A stretch of DNA of 64,000 nt from Sphingobium phenoxybenzoativorans (GTDB taxonomy: Bacteria; Pseudomonadota; Alphaproteobacteria; Sphingomonadales; Sphingomonadaceae): assembly GCF_001757355.1 (NCBI RefSeq), contig NZ_MINO01000011.1:51102-115101 (forward strand), written 5' to 3'. How positions within the stretch are numbered: position 1 is the first letter of the stretch; each line of letters starts with the position of its first letter. This document shows, piece by piece, positions 1 through 9,232 of the stretch. The position numbers were made by a program, and so were the translations under genes. The notes under the pieces were generated by a model, which was not told where the DNA came from, made no database searches, and saw only the letters and a program-made list of their open reading frames with translations.

Positions 1-711
1 ATGAATATGGGCGTGTCCGATGCAGTCGATCTTGGCTGGAAACTGGCCGCCAGGCTGCAGGGATGGGGCGGCCCCGCCCTGCTCGATAGCTATGAGGCGG
101 AACGCCGGCCGGTTCATGAAATGGTGCTGGACGAGGCGGAGAATAATCACGCCGTTCTCGCCAATCAGCTTTTCCGGGCTGGCATAGAGGATGACACTCC
201 CGAAGGCGCTCAAATCCGCGAGGATGTGGCCGCGCTCATTCACCGGACGAAATATCAGGAGTTCAACGCCCTTGGGGTCGTGCTCGGCTACCGCTACCTC
301 AACTCGCCGATCATAGTGGATGATGGTTCATCCGCGGGATGGACAATGACGCGCGACTATGAACCGAGCGCCGCCCCCGGTGCGCTGGCCCCGCATCGCT
401 GGCTGGATGACGGACGGTCGCTGTACGACCTGTTCGGTCCGGGTTTCACACTTCTCGTCATGGGCGACGGCATGGCGGCCGAGATTGAAAAGGCGCAGCG
501 CGATTCATCCGCTCTGGATGCGCCCCTGACGATTGTCGATCTGCCCGGCTGCGGCCTCGACCAACTTTATGGCGGGCGGTTGGCGCTTATCCGCCCGGAT
601 CAGCATGTCGCCTGGCGCGGAAACGCATGGCTGGGCGATGATATTTTTGCCGTGGTCACTGGCCAGCGCGCCGATGCCGCGACATCTTTGCCCGCCATGG
701 CCACGCGCTAG
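1..711 (+). CDS. FAD-dependent phenol hydroxylase-type monooxygenase, 3' part only
   Basis: The visible 236 residues are the C-terminal part of a class A flavoprotein hydroxylase (PheA/TfdB/MhpA type), a cytoplasmic FAD and NAD(P)H enzyme that hydroxylates phenolic rings. The fragment opens inside the conserved stretch GVSDAVDLGWKLA (residues 4-16), which in this family lies close to the FAD after the GDAAH motif. The ATG at base 1 is therefore probably an internal methionine and the gene starts left of the window. Residues after about 130 (LYDLFGPGFTLLVMG) match the thioredoxin-like tail of the phenol hydroxylase branch. It ends 27 bases before the convergent LysR gene. The neighbours (VOC dioxygenase, GST, FAH hydrolase) suggest it prepares a ring for cleavage. 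The exact phenol cannot be read from the sequence. Confidence 0.85.
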   Translation: MNMGVSDAVDLGWKLAARLQGWGGPALLDSYEAERRPVHEMVLDEAENNHAVLANQLFRAGIEDDTPEGAQIREDVAALIHRTKYQEFNALGVVLGYRYLNSPIIVDDGSSAGWTMTRDYEPSAAPGALAPHRWLDDGRSLYDLFGPGFTLLVMGDGMAAEIEKAQRDSSALDAPLTIVDLPGCGLDQLYGGRLALIRPDQHVAWRGNAWLGDDIFAVVTGQRADAATSLPAMATR

Positions 712-738
712 GCGCGGCGACATCTGGCGCGGGCAGCC

Positions 739-1647
739 CTATTGCTGCTGGCCATAATGCGTGCCCGATCGCCGGACCAGATCGCAAAGCCGCTCGGCCA
801 TCGGCGTCAGCGGCAGGTCGCGCCGCCGCACGATGCAGACCGGCGCCGCGACCAGTGGATCATCGACCTCCAGTGATTGGAACTGATCGGCGGCCAGCGC
901 AAATTCGAGCCATTGTTTGGGGAGGATCGTCAACAGATCTGAACTGGCCACGACCATCAATGTGATCAGCGTGGAGCGGGAATGCATCACGATTTCAGGC
1001 GCGGGCAGCCCGGCGCGTTCGAACATGCGCTCAAAATCGGCCTCGCTTGTGCGCGTGGCCAATGTCGGCCGCACCCATCGCGCATCGACCAGATCGGCCA
1101 GACGCCGGGTGCCACTCAGCGGATGCCCCTTGCGCGCCACGATCACGCGGCGGTTGTCGAACAGTTTCTCGATCAGGAACTGGTTGGTGAAGGCTTCTTC
1201 GTCGAACACGCCGACATACATGTCGACCCTGCCCTCCAGCAGGTCTGTTTCGATCGGCTGGAACAGGCTTTCCGACACTTTGACCAGGGCGTTGGGATAA
1301 TCCTTGCGGAAATTGGCGAGCGCGCGGGGCAAAACCGCGATGCTTGCCGCCGTCGATGCCGCGAGGGAGACCTGACCGGTCGTCTTGCCCTTGAGCTGCT
1401 CGATCTCCTCGCGCGCACGCCGCAGTTCCGCTTCCACCGAGGACGCGCGCCGGACGAACACCTCGCCCATTTCTGTAAGCCGGACACCGCGGACATGCCG
1501 TTCGAACAATGCGACGCCCAGCTCATTTTCAATATCGCGGATGTTGCGGGTCATTGCTGGTTGGGCGATACCAAGCTGCCGGCTCGCCGCGCGTAGGCTT
1601 CCTGCTTCGGCGACTGCCAGCACGTCGCGCAAATGGCTCAATTTCAT
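739..1647 (-). CDS. LysR-family transcriptional regulator
   Basis: 302 residues, the usual LysR length. Residues 1-60 form the winged helix-turn-helix (LSHLRDVLAVAEAGSLRAAS, then RQLGIAQPAMTRNIRDIE), followed by a linker helix and a periplasmic-binding-protein-like effector domain from about residue 92 (VSLAASTAASIAVLPRAL). It is transcribed divergently from the FAH-hydrolase/TonB-receptor/GST unit across a 144-base gap with two palindromes (1670-1682 and 1686-1699). It probably controls itself and that unit in response to an aromatic pathway intermediate. The effector is not inferable. Confidence 0.92.
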   Translation of the reverse strand: MKLSHLRDVLAVAEAGSLRAASRQLGIAQPAMTRNIRDIENELGVALFERHVRGVRLTEMGEVFVRRASSVEAELRRAREEIEQLKGKTTGQVSLAASTAASIAVLPRALANFRKDYPNALVKVSESLFQPIETDLLEGRVDMYVGVFDEEAFTNQFLIEKLFDNRRVIVARKGHPLSGTRRLADLVDARWVRPTLATRTSEADFERMFERAGLPAPEIVMHSRSTLITLMVVASSDLLTILPKQWLEFALAADQFQSLEVDDPLVAAPVCIVRRRDLPLTPMAERLCDLVRRSGTHYGQQQ

Positions 1648-1669
1648 CGGTTGGCCTCGCCTCTAAGCT

Positions 1670-1699
1670 TATCATTCTGATACTTTATTGATATCAATA
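1670..1699. promoter_or_regulatory. Two palindromes in the LysR / FAH divergent promoter
   Basis: TATCATTCTGATA (1670-1682) is a 5-bp inverted repeat around a 3-base centre. TATTGATATCAATA (1686-1699) is a perfect 14-bp palindrome. Both are AT-rich in an otherwise GC-rich gap between the divergent LysR gene and the FAH-hydrolase gene, the usual place for LysR recognition and activation sites. Binding by this LysR protein is inference. Confidence 0.5.
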
Positions 1700-1791
1700 T
1701 CGGCTATTTAGGCTCTCCGCAAGAAAAGGCCGATTTCCTAGATTGCTGGCCAAGGCCGCACCTCCAGCCGGCCGCATTGCGAGGAAATCTG

Positions 1792-2661
1792 ATGCCATTG
1801 GCCGTTGTTTCGAAGGATGGGAAAAAGCGGCTCGGCAAGGTGTTCGGCGATCATGTCGTCGACCTGTCGATTGCCGACCCCGGCCTGCCTTACGATGTCA
1901 TCAGCTTCCTTGAGGCGGGCGCGCAAGCGATAGAGCGCTTTGAAGGCGTGCAGGCGGACAGCGCTGGCGCGCTGGCGCTGGATTCCGTGATATTTCACGC
2001 CCCGCTTCACCGGCCTGAAAAGTTTCTCGCGATCGGCATGAACTATGGCGAACATGCCAAGGAGGCCGTCAGCCTTGGCTATGAAGCGCCCGCCTATCAA
2101 CTCTGGTTCAACAAGCAGGTGTCGTGCATCAACGACCCCTTCGCCGACGTCGTGATGCCCCGCGTCTCCGCCGACCTTGATTATGAGGCGGAACTGGCCG
2201 TGGTGATCGGCAAGACCTGCCGCCATGTGACGGCCGCCGATGCGGCGTCGGTGATCGGCGGCTATATGGTGGCGAACGATGTGTCGGTGCGCGATTGGCA
2301 ACGGCGCTCCTCCACGATGACGTTGGGCAAATCCTTCGACACCCACGGCCCGATCGGCCCCTGGCTGACGCTGGCGCATGAAATCGGCGATCCGCACGCG
2401 CTGCGGCTTCGCATGCTGGTCAATGGCGAGGAGCGGCAGAACGACATTACCGGCCATATGATCCACAATATCTATGATCAGATCGCCTACCTCTCGACCG
2501 TCATGACGCTGAAGCCGGGGGACATATTGTCGACCGGCACCCCCAGCGGCGTCGGCGTGGCGCATGAACCGCCCCGTTTCGTGCAGGTCGGCGATGTGAT
2601 GCGGGTGGAGATTGAGGGGCTGGGACACATTGAAAACACGGTGATCGCCGAACCCGCGTGA
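1792..2661 (+). CDS. Fumarylacetoacetate hydrolase (FAH) family protein
   Basis: 289-residue FAH-fold enzyme. These metal-dependent cytoplasmic enzymes hydrolyse or decarboxylate acylpyruvates and related ring-cleavage products. The C-terminal catalytic domain shows the family pattern: FLAIGMNYGEHAKE, then DYEAELAVVIGK with the acidic metal ligands, YMVANDVSVRDWQ, KSFDTHGPIGPW and LSTGTPSGVG. The ATG at 1792 is preferred because GAGGAA (1781-1786) lies five bases upstream; a TTG at 1777 in the same frame lacks this. It is first in a plus-strand unit with a TonB receptor and a GST. Together with the GST it could act as an acylpyruvate (fumarylpyruvate-like) hydrolase, which is inference from context. 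Confidence 0.88.
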   Translation: MPLAVVSKDGKKRLGKVFGDHVVDLSIADPGLPYDVISFLEAGAQAIERFEGVQADSAGALALDSVIFHAPLHRPEKFLAIGMNYGEHAKEAVSLGYEAPAYQLWFNKQVSCINDPFADVVMPRVSADLDYEAELAVVIGKTCRHVTAADAASVIGGYMVANDVSVRDWQRRSSTMTLGKSFDTHGPIGPWLTLAHEIGDPHALRLRMLVNGEERQNDITGHMIHNIYDQIAYLSTVMTLKPGDILSTGTPSGVGVAHEPPRFVQVGDVMRVEIEGLGHIENTVIAEPA

Positions 2662-2753
2662 CAGGCTGCGCCTAGCGGCATGTGGGGCCGGTAAGGCGTC
2701 AGCCGGAACGGATTTTTAGAAACATATAATCAAAAGATCAGAGGGGAATGTCC

Positions 2754-4958
2754 ATGAAAGTTCACACACTCCATTTGTCGACCGCGATCCTTCTGCCCAT
2801 CGCGATGATGGCATGTCAGGCGCAGGCGCAGGCGCAGGTCGAAGCCGCCGCCGCAGCGGAAGATGCCGGCGTGGCGGATATTGTCGTGACCGCGCAGAAG
2901 CGCGCCGAGAATCTGCAGCGGGTGCCCATCGTGATCACCGCGATCAATGGCGAGGAAATGGAGAGCGCTGGCATCACCAATCTTCAGACGCTCCCGGCCG
3001 TCACCCCCGGATTGACGTCCCGCGTAACGGCTGGCGCGTTCCAGCCCTATATTCGCGGCGTGGGCACGTCGAGCAACGTGGTGGAAAATCCCGTCGCCCT
3101 CTATATCGACGGCGTGTATCTGCCCCAGCAGCGCGAGGGTCTGCGCGAATTGCCGGACGTCCAGCAGGTCGCCGTGCTGAAGGGGCCGCAGGGCACCCTG
3201 TTTGGCCGCAATGCGACGGGCGGCGTCATCCAGATCACGACCAAGACGCCCACGCAGGACGGCGAGTTCATGGCGAGGGCGGGCATAGACAATTACGCCA
3301 CATTCCGGGGCACGGTCTATGCGGCGGGCGGTATCGCCGATGGCGTCGCCGCCAGTTTCTCCGCTGACTATACCGATCAGGGCGAGGGATATGGCACCAA
3401 CCTGACCAACGGTCACGATACGTTGCAATTGCTCTATTCGCTGTCGCTGCGCGGCAAGCTGATGTTCGAGCTGGGGTCGCGGACGGACGTCACGGTGATC
3501 GGCGACTATATGAACCGGAAGGAGCGCGCCTACAGCTTCGTTCCCTATCCGGGCACTGCATATACCGTCCCGTTCGCGCCGGTCGGCAATGTGCGCGACA
3601 CGCGCTCCCAGATTGACCCCTTCACCGCGTTCAAGGGCGGCGGCGTCAGCCTTACCATCGATCATGATCTCGACTTCGCCAAGCTGGTGTCGATCAGCGC
3701 CTACCGGCGCGGCAGCACCAGCTACTTGTTTGACGACGTGCCCACCGGAACGCCCGCTTTCTATGTTCAGGTCGACAAGGGCGATCAGCCGAACAAGAGC
3801 TTTTCCCAGGAAATTCAGCTTATCTCGAACGACAGCGGCCCCTTCACCTGGACGGTCGGCGCCTTCTATTTCTGGAACAAGATCGCCAATACGCCGATCA
3901 CGCGGACATTCTATGAGCCTTTCTATCCGCCCGCCGTGTTCGGGCCAACTTCCAATCGCCTCAGCCAGACCTTCGGCATCGAGACCACCGAGTCCATCGC
4001 GCCGTTCGGACAGGCGACCTGGGAGTTCGCGCCGGGCACGCGCCTGACCGTCGGTGGTCGCTGGACGTATGAGAAGCGCAATTTCGAAGGATCGACCGTC
4101 CTCACCCGCTATAACGGAACGGTGCTGACGGTGCCCAAGCCGGCGGCCACGCCAGACTCGCTCACCGTCAAGAAGCCGACCTGGCGCATCGCGCTGGACC
4201 AGCAGTTCACTCCCGACATTCTGGGCTATGTTTCCTATAATCGCGGGATCAAGAGCGGCGGGTTCAATGTCCTCAACGTCAACAATCCCCCCTATCAGCC
4301 CGAACGGCTGGATGCCTATGAAGTCGGACTTAAGACGCAGCTCTTCGATCGCCGCCTGCGGCTGAACATCGGCGGTTTCTATTATGACTATTCCAACCTG
4401 CAGGTGATCCAGTTCCTGAATAATGCCCAGACGGTCGTGAATGGCGCCAAGGCAAGAATCTACGGCCTGGACCTCGACTTCAATGCCAAGCTTTCGAACG
4501 CGTTGAGCCTGAGCGGCGGCATGGAAATCATGCATGGGGAGTTCACGGATTATCGCAACGCGGTGGGCAGCATCGTCCGGCCCGGCGGCGGCGGCACGCT
4601 GGTCACCGTGGACGCCAGCGGCAACCGCATCCCCCAGGCGCAGAAATTCGCCGCCTCGCTTGCGGCGGATTACGAAACGGATGTTTCCTTCGGCAACCTG
4701 CACTTCAACGTCACCGGCAACTATAATGGCGACTATTATTTCGAGCCGGACAATTTCCTGCGGCAGGGCAGCTTCGTGATACTCAACAGCTCCATCACCT
4801 GGACGTCGAGCGACGAGCATTATTCGCTCAGCTTCTGGGGGCGGAACCTCGCCAACGAGAAGATCATCACCAACGCCAGCAGCCAGGCGATCGGATACCC
4901 GATCTCTTACGGTCAGGCGCCGCGCACCTACGGCGTAACGGCAAAGCTCAGCTTCTGA
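2754..4958 (+). CDS. TonB-dependent outer-membrane receptor
   Basis: About 734 residues. A signal peptide (MKVHTLHLSTAILLPIAMMA, then an AQAQAQ repeat from a GGCGCA microrepeat) leads to a plug domain (DIVVTAQKRAENLQRVPIVI; GPQGTLFGRNATGGVIQI) and a 22-strand barrel ending in aromatic F after AKLS. It sits in the outer membrane and imports a substrate using TonB energy. Two ATGs lie six bases apart (2748, 2754); GAGGGGA directly before 2748 leaves proper spacing only for 2754. Its place between the FAH hydrolase and the GST suggests uptake of the aromatic substrate of this cluster. In sphingomonads such receptors often carry organic molecules rather than siderophores. Confidence 0.93.
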   Translation: MKVHTLHLSTAILLPIAMMACQAQAQAQVEAAAAAEDAGVADIVVTAQKRAENLQRVPIVITAINGEEMESAGITNLQTLPAVTPGLTSRVTAGAFQPYIRGVGTSSNVVENPVALYIDGVYLPQQREGLRELPDVQQVAVLKGPQGTLFGRNATGGVIQITTKTPTQDGEFMARAGIDNYATFRGTVYAAGGIADGVAASFSADYTDQGEGYGTNLTNGHDTLQLLYSLSLRGKLMFELGSRTDVTVIGDYMNRKERAYSFVPYPGTAYTVPFAPVGNVRDTRSQIDPFTAFKGGGVSLTIDHDLDFAKLVSISAYRRGSTSYLFDDVPTGTPAFYVQVDKGDQPNKSFSQEIQLISNDSGPFTWTVGAFYFWNKIANTPITRTFYEPFYPPAVFGPTSNRLSQTFGIETTESIAPFGQATWEFAPGTRLTVGGRWTYEKRNFEGSTVLTRYNGTVLTVPKPAATPDSLTVKKPTWRIALDQQFTPDILGYVSYNRGIKSGGFNVLNVNNPPYQPERLDAYEVGLKTQLFDRRLRLNIGGFYYDYSNLQVIQFLNNAQTVVNGAKARIYGLDLDFNAKLSNALSLSGGMEIMHGEFTDYRNAVGSIVRPGGGGTLVTVDASGNRIPQAQKFAASLAADYETDVSFGNLHFNVTGNYNGDYYFEPDNFLRQGSFVILNSSITWTSSDEHYSLSFWGRNLANEKIITNASSQAIGYPISYGQAPRTYGVTAKLSF

Positions 4959-4994
4959 CAACGCCCGTCGATCAAAGAGGAAACGATCACCACC

Positions 4995-5642
4995 ATGCCA
5001 CAGCCCGAACTCGTCCTTTATCATTTCCCCGGCGCCTGCTCTCAGGTCAGTATATGCGCGCTGGAAACGGCCGGGCTTAGCTACGAAGTCCGGCTGGTGA
5101 ACCTCGCTGCGGGCGAACAGTCGGGCGCGGATTATCTTGGCGTTTCGCCACTGGGCAAAGTGCCGCTGCTTCTGATCGACGGGGAACCGCTGTCCGAAAA
5201 CGCGGCGATCCTGACCTATATCGCGGCGCTGCGTCCCGACGCAGGGCTGTTCCCCGCCGATCCTTCGCCCCGCATGCGGGCGGAGGCCGTGGGAGGCATG
5301 TCCTTTTGCGGCGGAACGCTCCATCCGCAAATCCGCGGAATCGCCAACCCTTCACGCCTGACGGACGGTGACGGTGAGCCGGTAAGGAAAAAGTCCGAAG
5401 CGCTGGCGAAGAAATCTTTCGGCTATGCGGAGCGGCGGCTGGCGGAGCGGGAATGGTGGCTGGGGGAATGGTCGATCGTCGATGTCTATCTCAACTGGGC
5501 ATTCACCGTCGCCCGGAACGCGAAGTTCGACAGCACGCCCTATCCGTTGCTGAACGGACATGCCGGAAAAATGTCTGACAGGCCCGCATTCCAGCGGATG
5601 CTGGAGATCGATGCCGAGGCGAGAGCAACGCTCAAGCTGTAG
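4995..5642 (+). CDS. Glutathione S-transferase family protein
   Basis: 215 residues with an N-terminal thioredoxin-like domain (residues 5-80: YHFPGACSQVSICALETAGL, then NPLG-like SPLGKVPLLLIDG and the glutathione-binding LSENAAILTYIA) and a C-terminal all-helical domain (WWLGEWSIVDVYLNWA). The SENAAI segment is the usual site that binds the gamma-glutamyl part. The start is 36 bases after the TonB receptor, so it is probably the last gene of that unit. Beside an acylpyruvate hydrolase it could be a glutathione-dependent maleylpyruvate-type isomerase, or a reductive enzyme; the sequence does not decide. Confidence 0.87.
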   Translation: MPQPELVLYHFPGACSQVSICALETAGLSYEVRLVNLAAGEQSGADYLGVSPLGKVPLLLIDGEPLSENAAILTYIAALRPDAGLFPADPSPRMRAEAVGGMSFCGGTLHPQIRGIANPSRLTDGDGEPVRKKSEALAKKSFGYAERRLAEREWWLGEWSIVDVYLNWAFTVARNAKFDSTPYPLLNGHAGKMSDRPAFQRMLEIDAEARATLKL

Positions 5643-5678
5643 CCGCCCCGGCCGTTCACCCCTGCGCATAACCCCATA

Positions 5679-5714
5679 GGAAGGACTGGCCGGAACCCTC
5701 CGGTCAGTCCTTCC
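5679..5714. terminator. Bidirectional hairpin terminator
   Basis: GGAAGGACTGGCCGG (5679-5693) pairs with CCGGTCAGTCCTTCC (5700-5714), a 15-bp stem with one G-U pair, around a 6-base loop, followed by GCATTTT. It lies between the convergent GST and MFS genes and overlaps the last codons of the MFS gene, so it can serve both directions. Confidence 0.8.
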
Positions 5715-7008
5715 GCATTTTCACGCGCAGCAGCATCGACGCAGCGATGAGGGCGGGCACCGCCATCACGATCGACACGGACGATCGGCCAAAGCCCAGG
5801 GCGAAAAGCAGGCCCGCGACGGTCGGTGCGATCGCACTGCCCAGCCGGCCGATGCCGATCACCAGGCCGGTCCCCGACGCGCGGGCCTCCGCAGGGAAGC
5901 TGCGGGACACAACCGCGTAAAGCCCGGCCATACCGCCAATGGTGAAGAAGCCAAGCAATGCGCCGGTCGCCATGAAGATCCCGATCTGCACCGGCACAAG
6001 GCCGAACGCGCCAATCGTCAGCGCGCCGCCGGCAAAGGCCAGCGCGACGCAATATTTAAGGCCGATCCGCTCGCTCAGCATGCCAAGCGTCAGTCCGCCG
6101 AGGATGCCGCCGATGTTCATCCACACCGACACGCGCGCGGCCTGCGAAGGGTCGAAGCCCGCGCCCACGACCATCGAGGGTATCCAGCTCTGAATATAGA
6201 AAAGCGAGACGACGTAGAGGAAATAGATCGTCATCACATAGAGGGTGACGACCGCCATGTCGGGCCTGCGCAGCAGGGACAGCGCCGACGGCTCCTTGTC
6301 CTTGGCCGCGCGCTCGGGAAGGGCGGCAAGCGGCGGCTGGTTGCACAGCGCCAGATAGGCGTTGGCGCGTTCCAGCGTATTTTCCGACGGGCGCGCCAGC
6401 ACGCTGGCGATCGGCTCGACCAGCCAGCGTATCGACAGCAGCAGCATGACGGCGCCCAGCACCGTCGCCCAGACGAACAGCGCCCGCCATCCAAATTGCG
6501 GCAATATCCATGCAGCGATCATGCCCCCTGCAATCGCGCCGGCCGGAAAACCCAGATTAAGCAGGGTGACGCACAGGTCGCGCCGCCGCGCGTTGGAATA
6601 TTCCGCCGCAAGCGGATTGATGATGGCAATCATCGCGCCGATGCCAATGCCGGTGGTCAACCGCGACAGCCCCAGATCGAGCGGTCCCGACGCCATGGAG
6701 GACCAGGCGGTACCGGCCGTCACCACCGCCAGGCTGGGGATCAGCACCCGGCGGCGGCCCCACAGATCCGCCAGCGGCGCAATGAACAGTGACCCGATCG
6801 CCATGCCCAGCAACCCTGCGGACAGCACCATGCCCAGTTCTGTCTTGCCGACCCGCCATTCGCGCTCGATCTCCGGAATGGCGAAGGTGATGGCGAATAC
6901 GTCAAAGCCGTCGAGCGCGCACAGTGCGATGACCATTGCGACTGCGGTAATCTGAAACCGGCTCATGGGCGACGCCAACAGGCGCTCACGATAGCTTTGG
7001 TGGTACAT
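5704..7008 (-). CDS. MFS transporter, aromatic acid:H+ symporter type
   Basis: 434 residues with about 12 hydrophobic segments. The N-terminal signature DGFDVFAITFAIPEIEREW (first helix) and the loop motif PLADLWGRRRVLIPSL between helices 2 and 3 are characteristic of the AAHS group (PcaK/BenK-like), which brings aromatic acids across the inner membrane with protons. GAGAGGATTGC in front of ATG 7008 supports the start. It lies 36 bases downstream of the SDR gene on the same strand, so it is likely the last gene of a VOC - HDH-like - SDR - MFS operon. The substrate is probably the aromatic acid processed by the neighbouring enzymes. Confidence 0.9.
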   Translation of the reverse strand: MYHQSYRERLLASPMSRFQITAVAMVIALCALDGFDVFAITFAIPEIEREWRVGKTELGMVLSAGLLGMAIGSLFIAPLADLWGRRRVLIPSLAVVTAGTAWSSMASGPLDLGLSRLTTGIGIGAMIAIINPLAAEYSNARRRDLCVTLLNLGFPAGAIAGGMIAAWILPQFGWRALFVWATVLGAVMLLLSIRWLVEPIASVLARPSENTLERANAYLALCNQPPLAALPERAAKDKEPSALSLLRRPDMAVVTLYVMTIYFLYVVSLFYIQSWIPSMVVGAGFDPSQAARVSVWMNIGGILGGLTLGMLSERIGLKYCVALAFAGGALTIGAFGLVPVQIGIFMATGALLGFFTIGGMAGLYAVVSRSFPAEARASGTGLVIGIGRLGSAIAPTVAGLLFALGFGRSSVSIVMAVPALIAASMLLRVKMRKD

Positions 7009-7044
7009 GCAATCCTCTCAGCGCCTTATTATCATGTGGCAGGC

Positions 7045-7815
7045 TCAATCCGCCGTCCATCCTCCATCCACCACCATGCTGGTGCCGGTCATCATCGCCG
7101 ACGCATCGGAAGCCAGGAAAAGAACAGCGCCCATCAGGTCCTCGACCGCGCCAAGCCGGCCAAGCTTGATCTTCGCCAGCACGCTGTCGAGGAAAGCCTT
7201 GTCCTGAAAAAAGGGCCGCGTCATCGGCGTTTCAATAAAGGTGGGGGCAATGGTGTTTGACCGGATGCGATAGCGGGCGAGGTCAAGCGCAAAGCTCTTG
7301 CTCATGCCCTCAAGCGCCCATTTGCTGGCGCAGTAAAGCGACCGGTTGGGTCCGCCGACATGCCCCATCTGCGATCCCATATGGATGATCGACCCGGCAA
7401 TGCCCTGCGCGATCATCGACGCCACACAGGCCTGGGTAACGAAGAAGGCCGACTTCAGATTGAGGTCCATCACCGCGTCAAAATCGTCCGGGCTGACATC
7501 CCACATCGGTTTGGGCCGATTGGTCCCGGCATTGTTGACCAGAATATGGAAAGCGGGCTGCGCGGGGAAGAAGGCGTTGACCGCATCGAGGTCCGCAATG
7601 TCCAGCATTTGCGCCGATGCCTCGCCCCCCGCCGCTCTGATCATGTCTGCCCCGGACTCGATCTCGCTGGCGCTGCGCGCGATCAGCGTCACCGCTGCCC
7701 CCGCCTCCGCCAGCGCGGCTGCGGCGGCAAGGCCGATGCCCCTGCCCGCGCCCGTGACTATGGCCCGCCTGCCATCCAGTCTCATGCTGGGGGTGCGGGG
7801 AAGCGGGCTGCCCAT
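7045..7815 (-). CDS. Short-chain dehydrogenase/reductase
   Basis: 256 residues of the classical SDR fold. It has the cofactor motif TGAGRGIG (residues 21-28), the NNAG motif (LVNNAGTNRP), the catalytic serine in HMGSQMG and the YCASK active-site Tyr/Lys pair, then a C-terminal GTSMVVDGGWTAD tail typical of the FabG-like group. The start at 7815 lies 6 bases after the HDH-like stop; ATG 7785 (MRLDGR) is an alternative. It oxidises or reduces a hydroxyl/keto group with NAD(P). In this operon it may act on a side chain or a ring diol. The substrate is unknown. Confidence 0.92.
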   Translation of the reverse strand: MGSPLPRTPSMRLDGRRAIVTGAGRGIGLAAAAALAEAGAAVTLIARSASEIESGADMIRAAGGEASAQMLDIADLDAVNAFFPAQPAFHILVNNAGTNRPKPMWDVSPDDFDAVMDLNLKSAFFVTQACVASMIAQGIAGSIIHMGSQMGHVGGPNRSLYCASKWALEGMSKSFALDLARYRIRSNTIAPTFIETPMTRPFFQDKAFLDSVLAKIKLGRLGAVEDLMGAVLFLASDASAMMTGTSMVVDGGWTAD

Positions 7816-7821
7816 ATCCGG

Positions 7822-9153
7822 TCAGACTGCGGTCAATTCGCTCGGCGCGGCCTGACCCGCATAAGGGACATCGCGTCCGCCATAGCGCCGCACGCGCACA
7901 TTGGCCTGTTCGCCATGTCCGGCGAAGCCCTCCAGTGCGCACAGGCGCGAACAATATTCGCCAACCAGCGCCGACGCCTGATCGGTCAGAACCTTCTGGT
8001 AGGTGCAGGTCTTGAGGAATTTGCCGACCCACAGGCCGCCAGTATAGCGCGCCGCCTTCTTCGTCGGCAGCGTGTGGTTGGTGCCGATCACCTTGTCGCC
8101 GAAGCTGACATTGGTGCGCGGGCCAAGGAACAATGCGCCGTAATTCGTCATGTTGTTCAGGAAATAATCCGGGTCGCTGGTCATCACCTGCACATGCTCG
8201 CTGGCAATGTCGTCGGCGATTGCGGCCATTTCCTCATAGCTGTCCGCCACGATCACTTCGCCGAATGTTTCCCACGCCCGCCGGGCATGATCGGCGGTCG
8301 GCAATATCTGCAGCAGCCGTTCGATCTCGGCCATGGTCTCCCGCGCCAGCTTTTCCGAATTGGTCAGCAATATGCCGGGGCTGTCCGGGCCATGTTCGAC
8401 CTGACCCAATATGTCCGTCGCCGCCAGTTCGGGGTCGCACGCCGCTTCGTCGGCGATGATCAGCGTCTCTGTGGGGCCGGCGAACAGGTCGATGCCCACG
8501 CGCCCGTAAAGCTGGCGTTTCGCTTCCGCGACGAAGGCGTTGCCGGGACCGACAAGGATATCGACGGGATCGATGCTCTGTGTGCCCAGCGCCATCGCGC
8601 CCACCGCCTGGATGCCGCCAAGCGCATAGATGGTATCGGCGCCGGCCATCGCCTGCGCGGCGACGATCGCGCGAGCGGGCCGCCCCTTGAAGGGCGGCGC
8701 GCAGGTGACGATGCGCGGCACTCCGGCGACCTTGGCGGTGATCACGGACATATGGGCGGACGCCAGCAACGGATATTTGCCGCCGGGCACATAGCAACCG
8801 GCCGCATTGACCGGAATATTGCGATGGCCAAGGATCACGCCGGGCAGCGTTTCCACCTCCACATCCTTTATGCTGTCACGCTGGATCTGGGCGAAATTGC
8901 GCACCTGCGATTGCGCAAATTCTATGTCCTTGCGCTCCTGCGGCGTCAGGCTGTCGACGCAGGCGTCGATCTCGCCTTGCGTCAGGCGATAATCGTCGCG
9001 GTCCCAATCGTCGAACTTGATGGAAAGATCGCGAACGGCCGCATTGCCCCGCGCCTCAATATCGGCCAGCGTTCGTTCGACGGTTTCGCGCACCTGGCGG
9101 TCCGCCTCCGCCTTCACTTCGGCAACCGCCCCACGCTTCAGATATCGTGCCAT
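7822..9153 (-). CDS. Histidinol dehydrogenase-family NAD-dependent dehydrogenase (catabolic paralogue)
   Basis: 443 residues of the HisD fold. Recognisable are [16 protein letters not shown], the NAD-site stretch [54 protein letters not shown] with the catalytic and zinc-binding region, and [19 protein letters not shown]. HisD family members oxidise a primary alcohol to an acid in two NAD+ steps with zinc. A better start than the first open codon is ATG 9153, with AGGAAAG just upstream (revcomp). No other his gene is near and it sits between a VOC dioxygenase and an SDR, so it is more likely a catabolic alcohol-to-acid dehydrogenase (HpsN, the dihydroxypropanesulfonate dehydrogenase, is a known example of such a paralogue) than a histidine biosynthesis gene. 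Confidence 0.9.
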   Translation of the reverse strand: MARYLKRGAVAEVKAEADRQVRETVERTLADIEARGNAAVRDLSIKFDDWDRDDYRLTQGEIDACVDSLTPQERKDIEFAQSQVRNFAQIQRDSIKDVEVETLPGVILGHRNIPVNAAGCYVPGGKYPLLASAHMSVITAKVAGVPRIVTCAPPFKGRPARAIVAAQAMAGADTIYALGGIQAVGAMALGTQSIDPVDILVGPGNAFVAEAKRQLYGRVGIDLFAGPTETLIIADEAACDPELAATDILGQVEHGPDSPGILLTNSEKLARETMAEIERLLQILPTADHARRAWETFGEVIVADSYEEMAAIADDIASEHVQVMTSDPDYFLNNMTNYGALFLGPRTNVSFGDKVIGTNHTLPTKKAARYTGGLWVGKFLKTCTYQKVLTDQASALVGEYCSRLCALEGFAGHGEQANVRVRRYGGRDVPYAGQAAPSELTAV

Positions 9154-9232
9154 TCGTCTTTCCTGTCTGATTGCAGAAGTGCCGGGCCGCGCTCGCTGCG
9201 GCCCGGGCGTCAATATGATTTGGATTGGCGCG

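Noticed and set aside
2730..5330. A very long minus-strand open frame (about 866 codons) opposite the TonB receptor and GST
   Set aside because: It is antisense to genes with clear domains; the translation is Arg/Gly/His-rich with no motif. High GC content keeps the antisense frame open.
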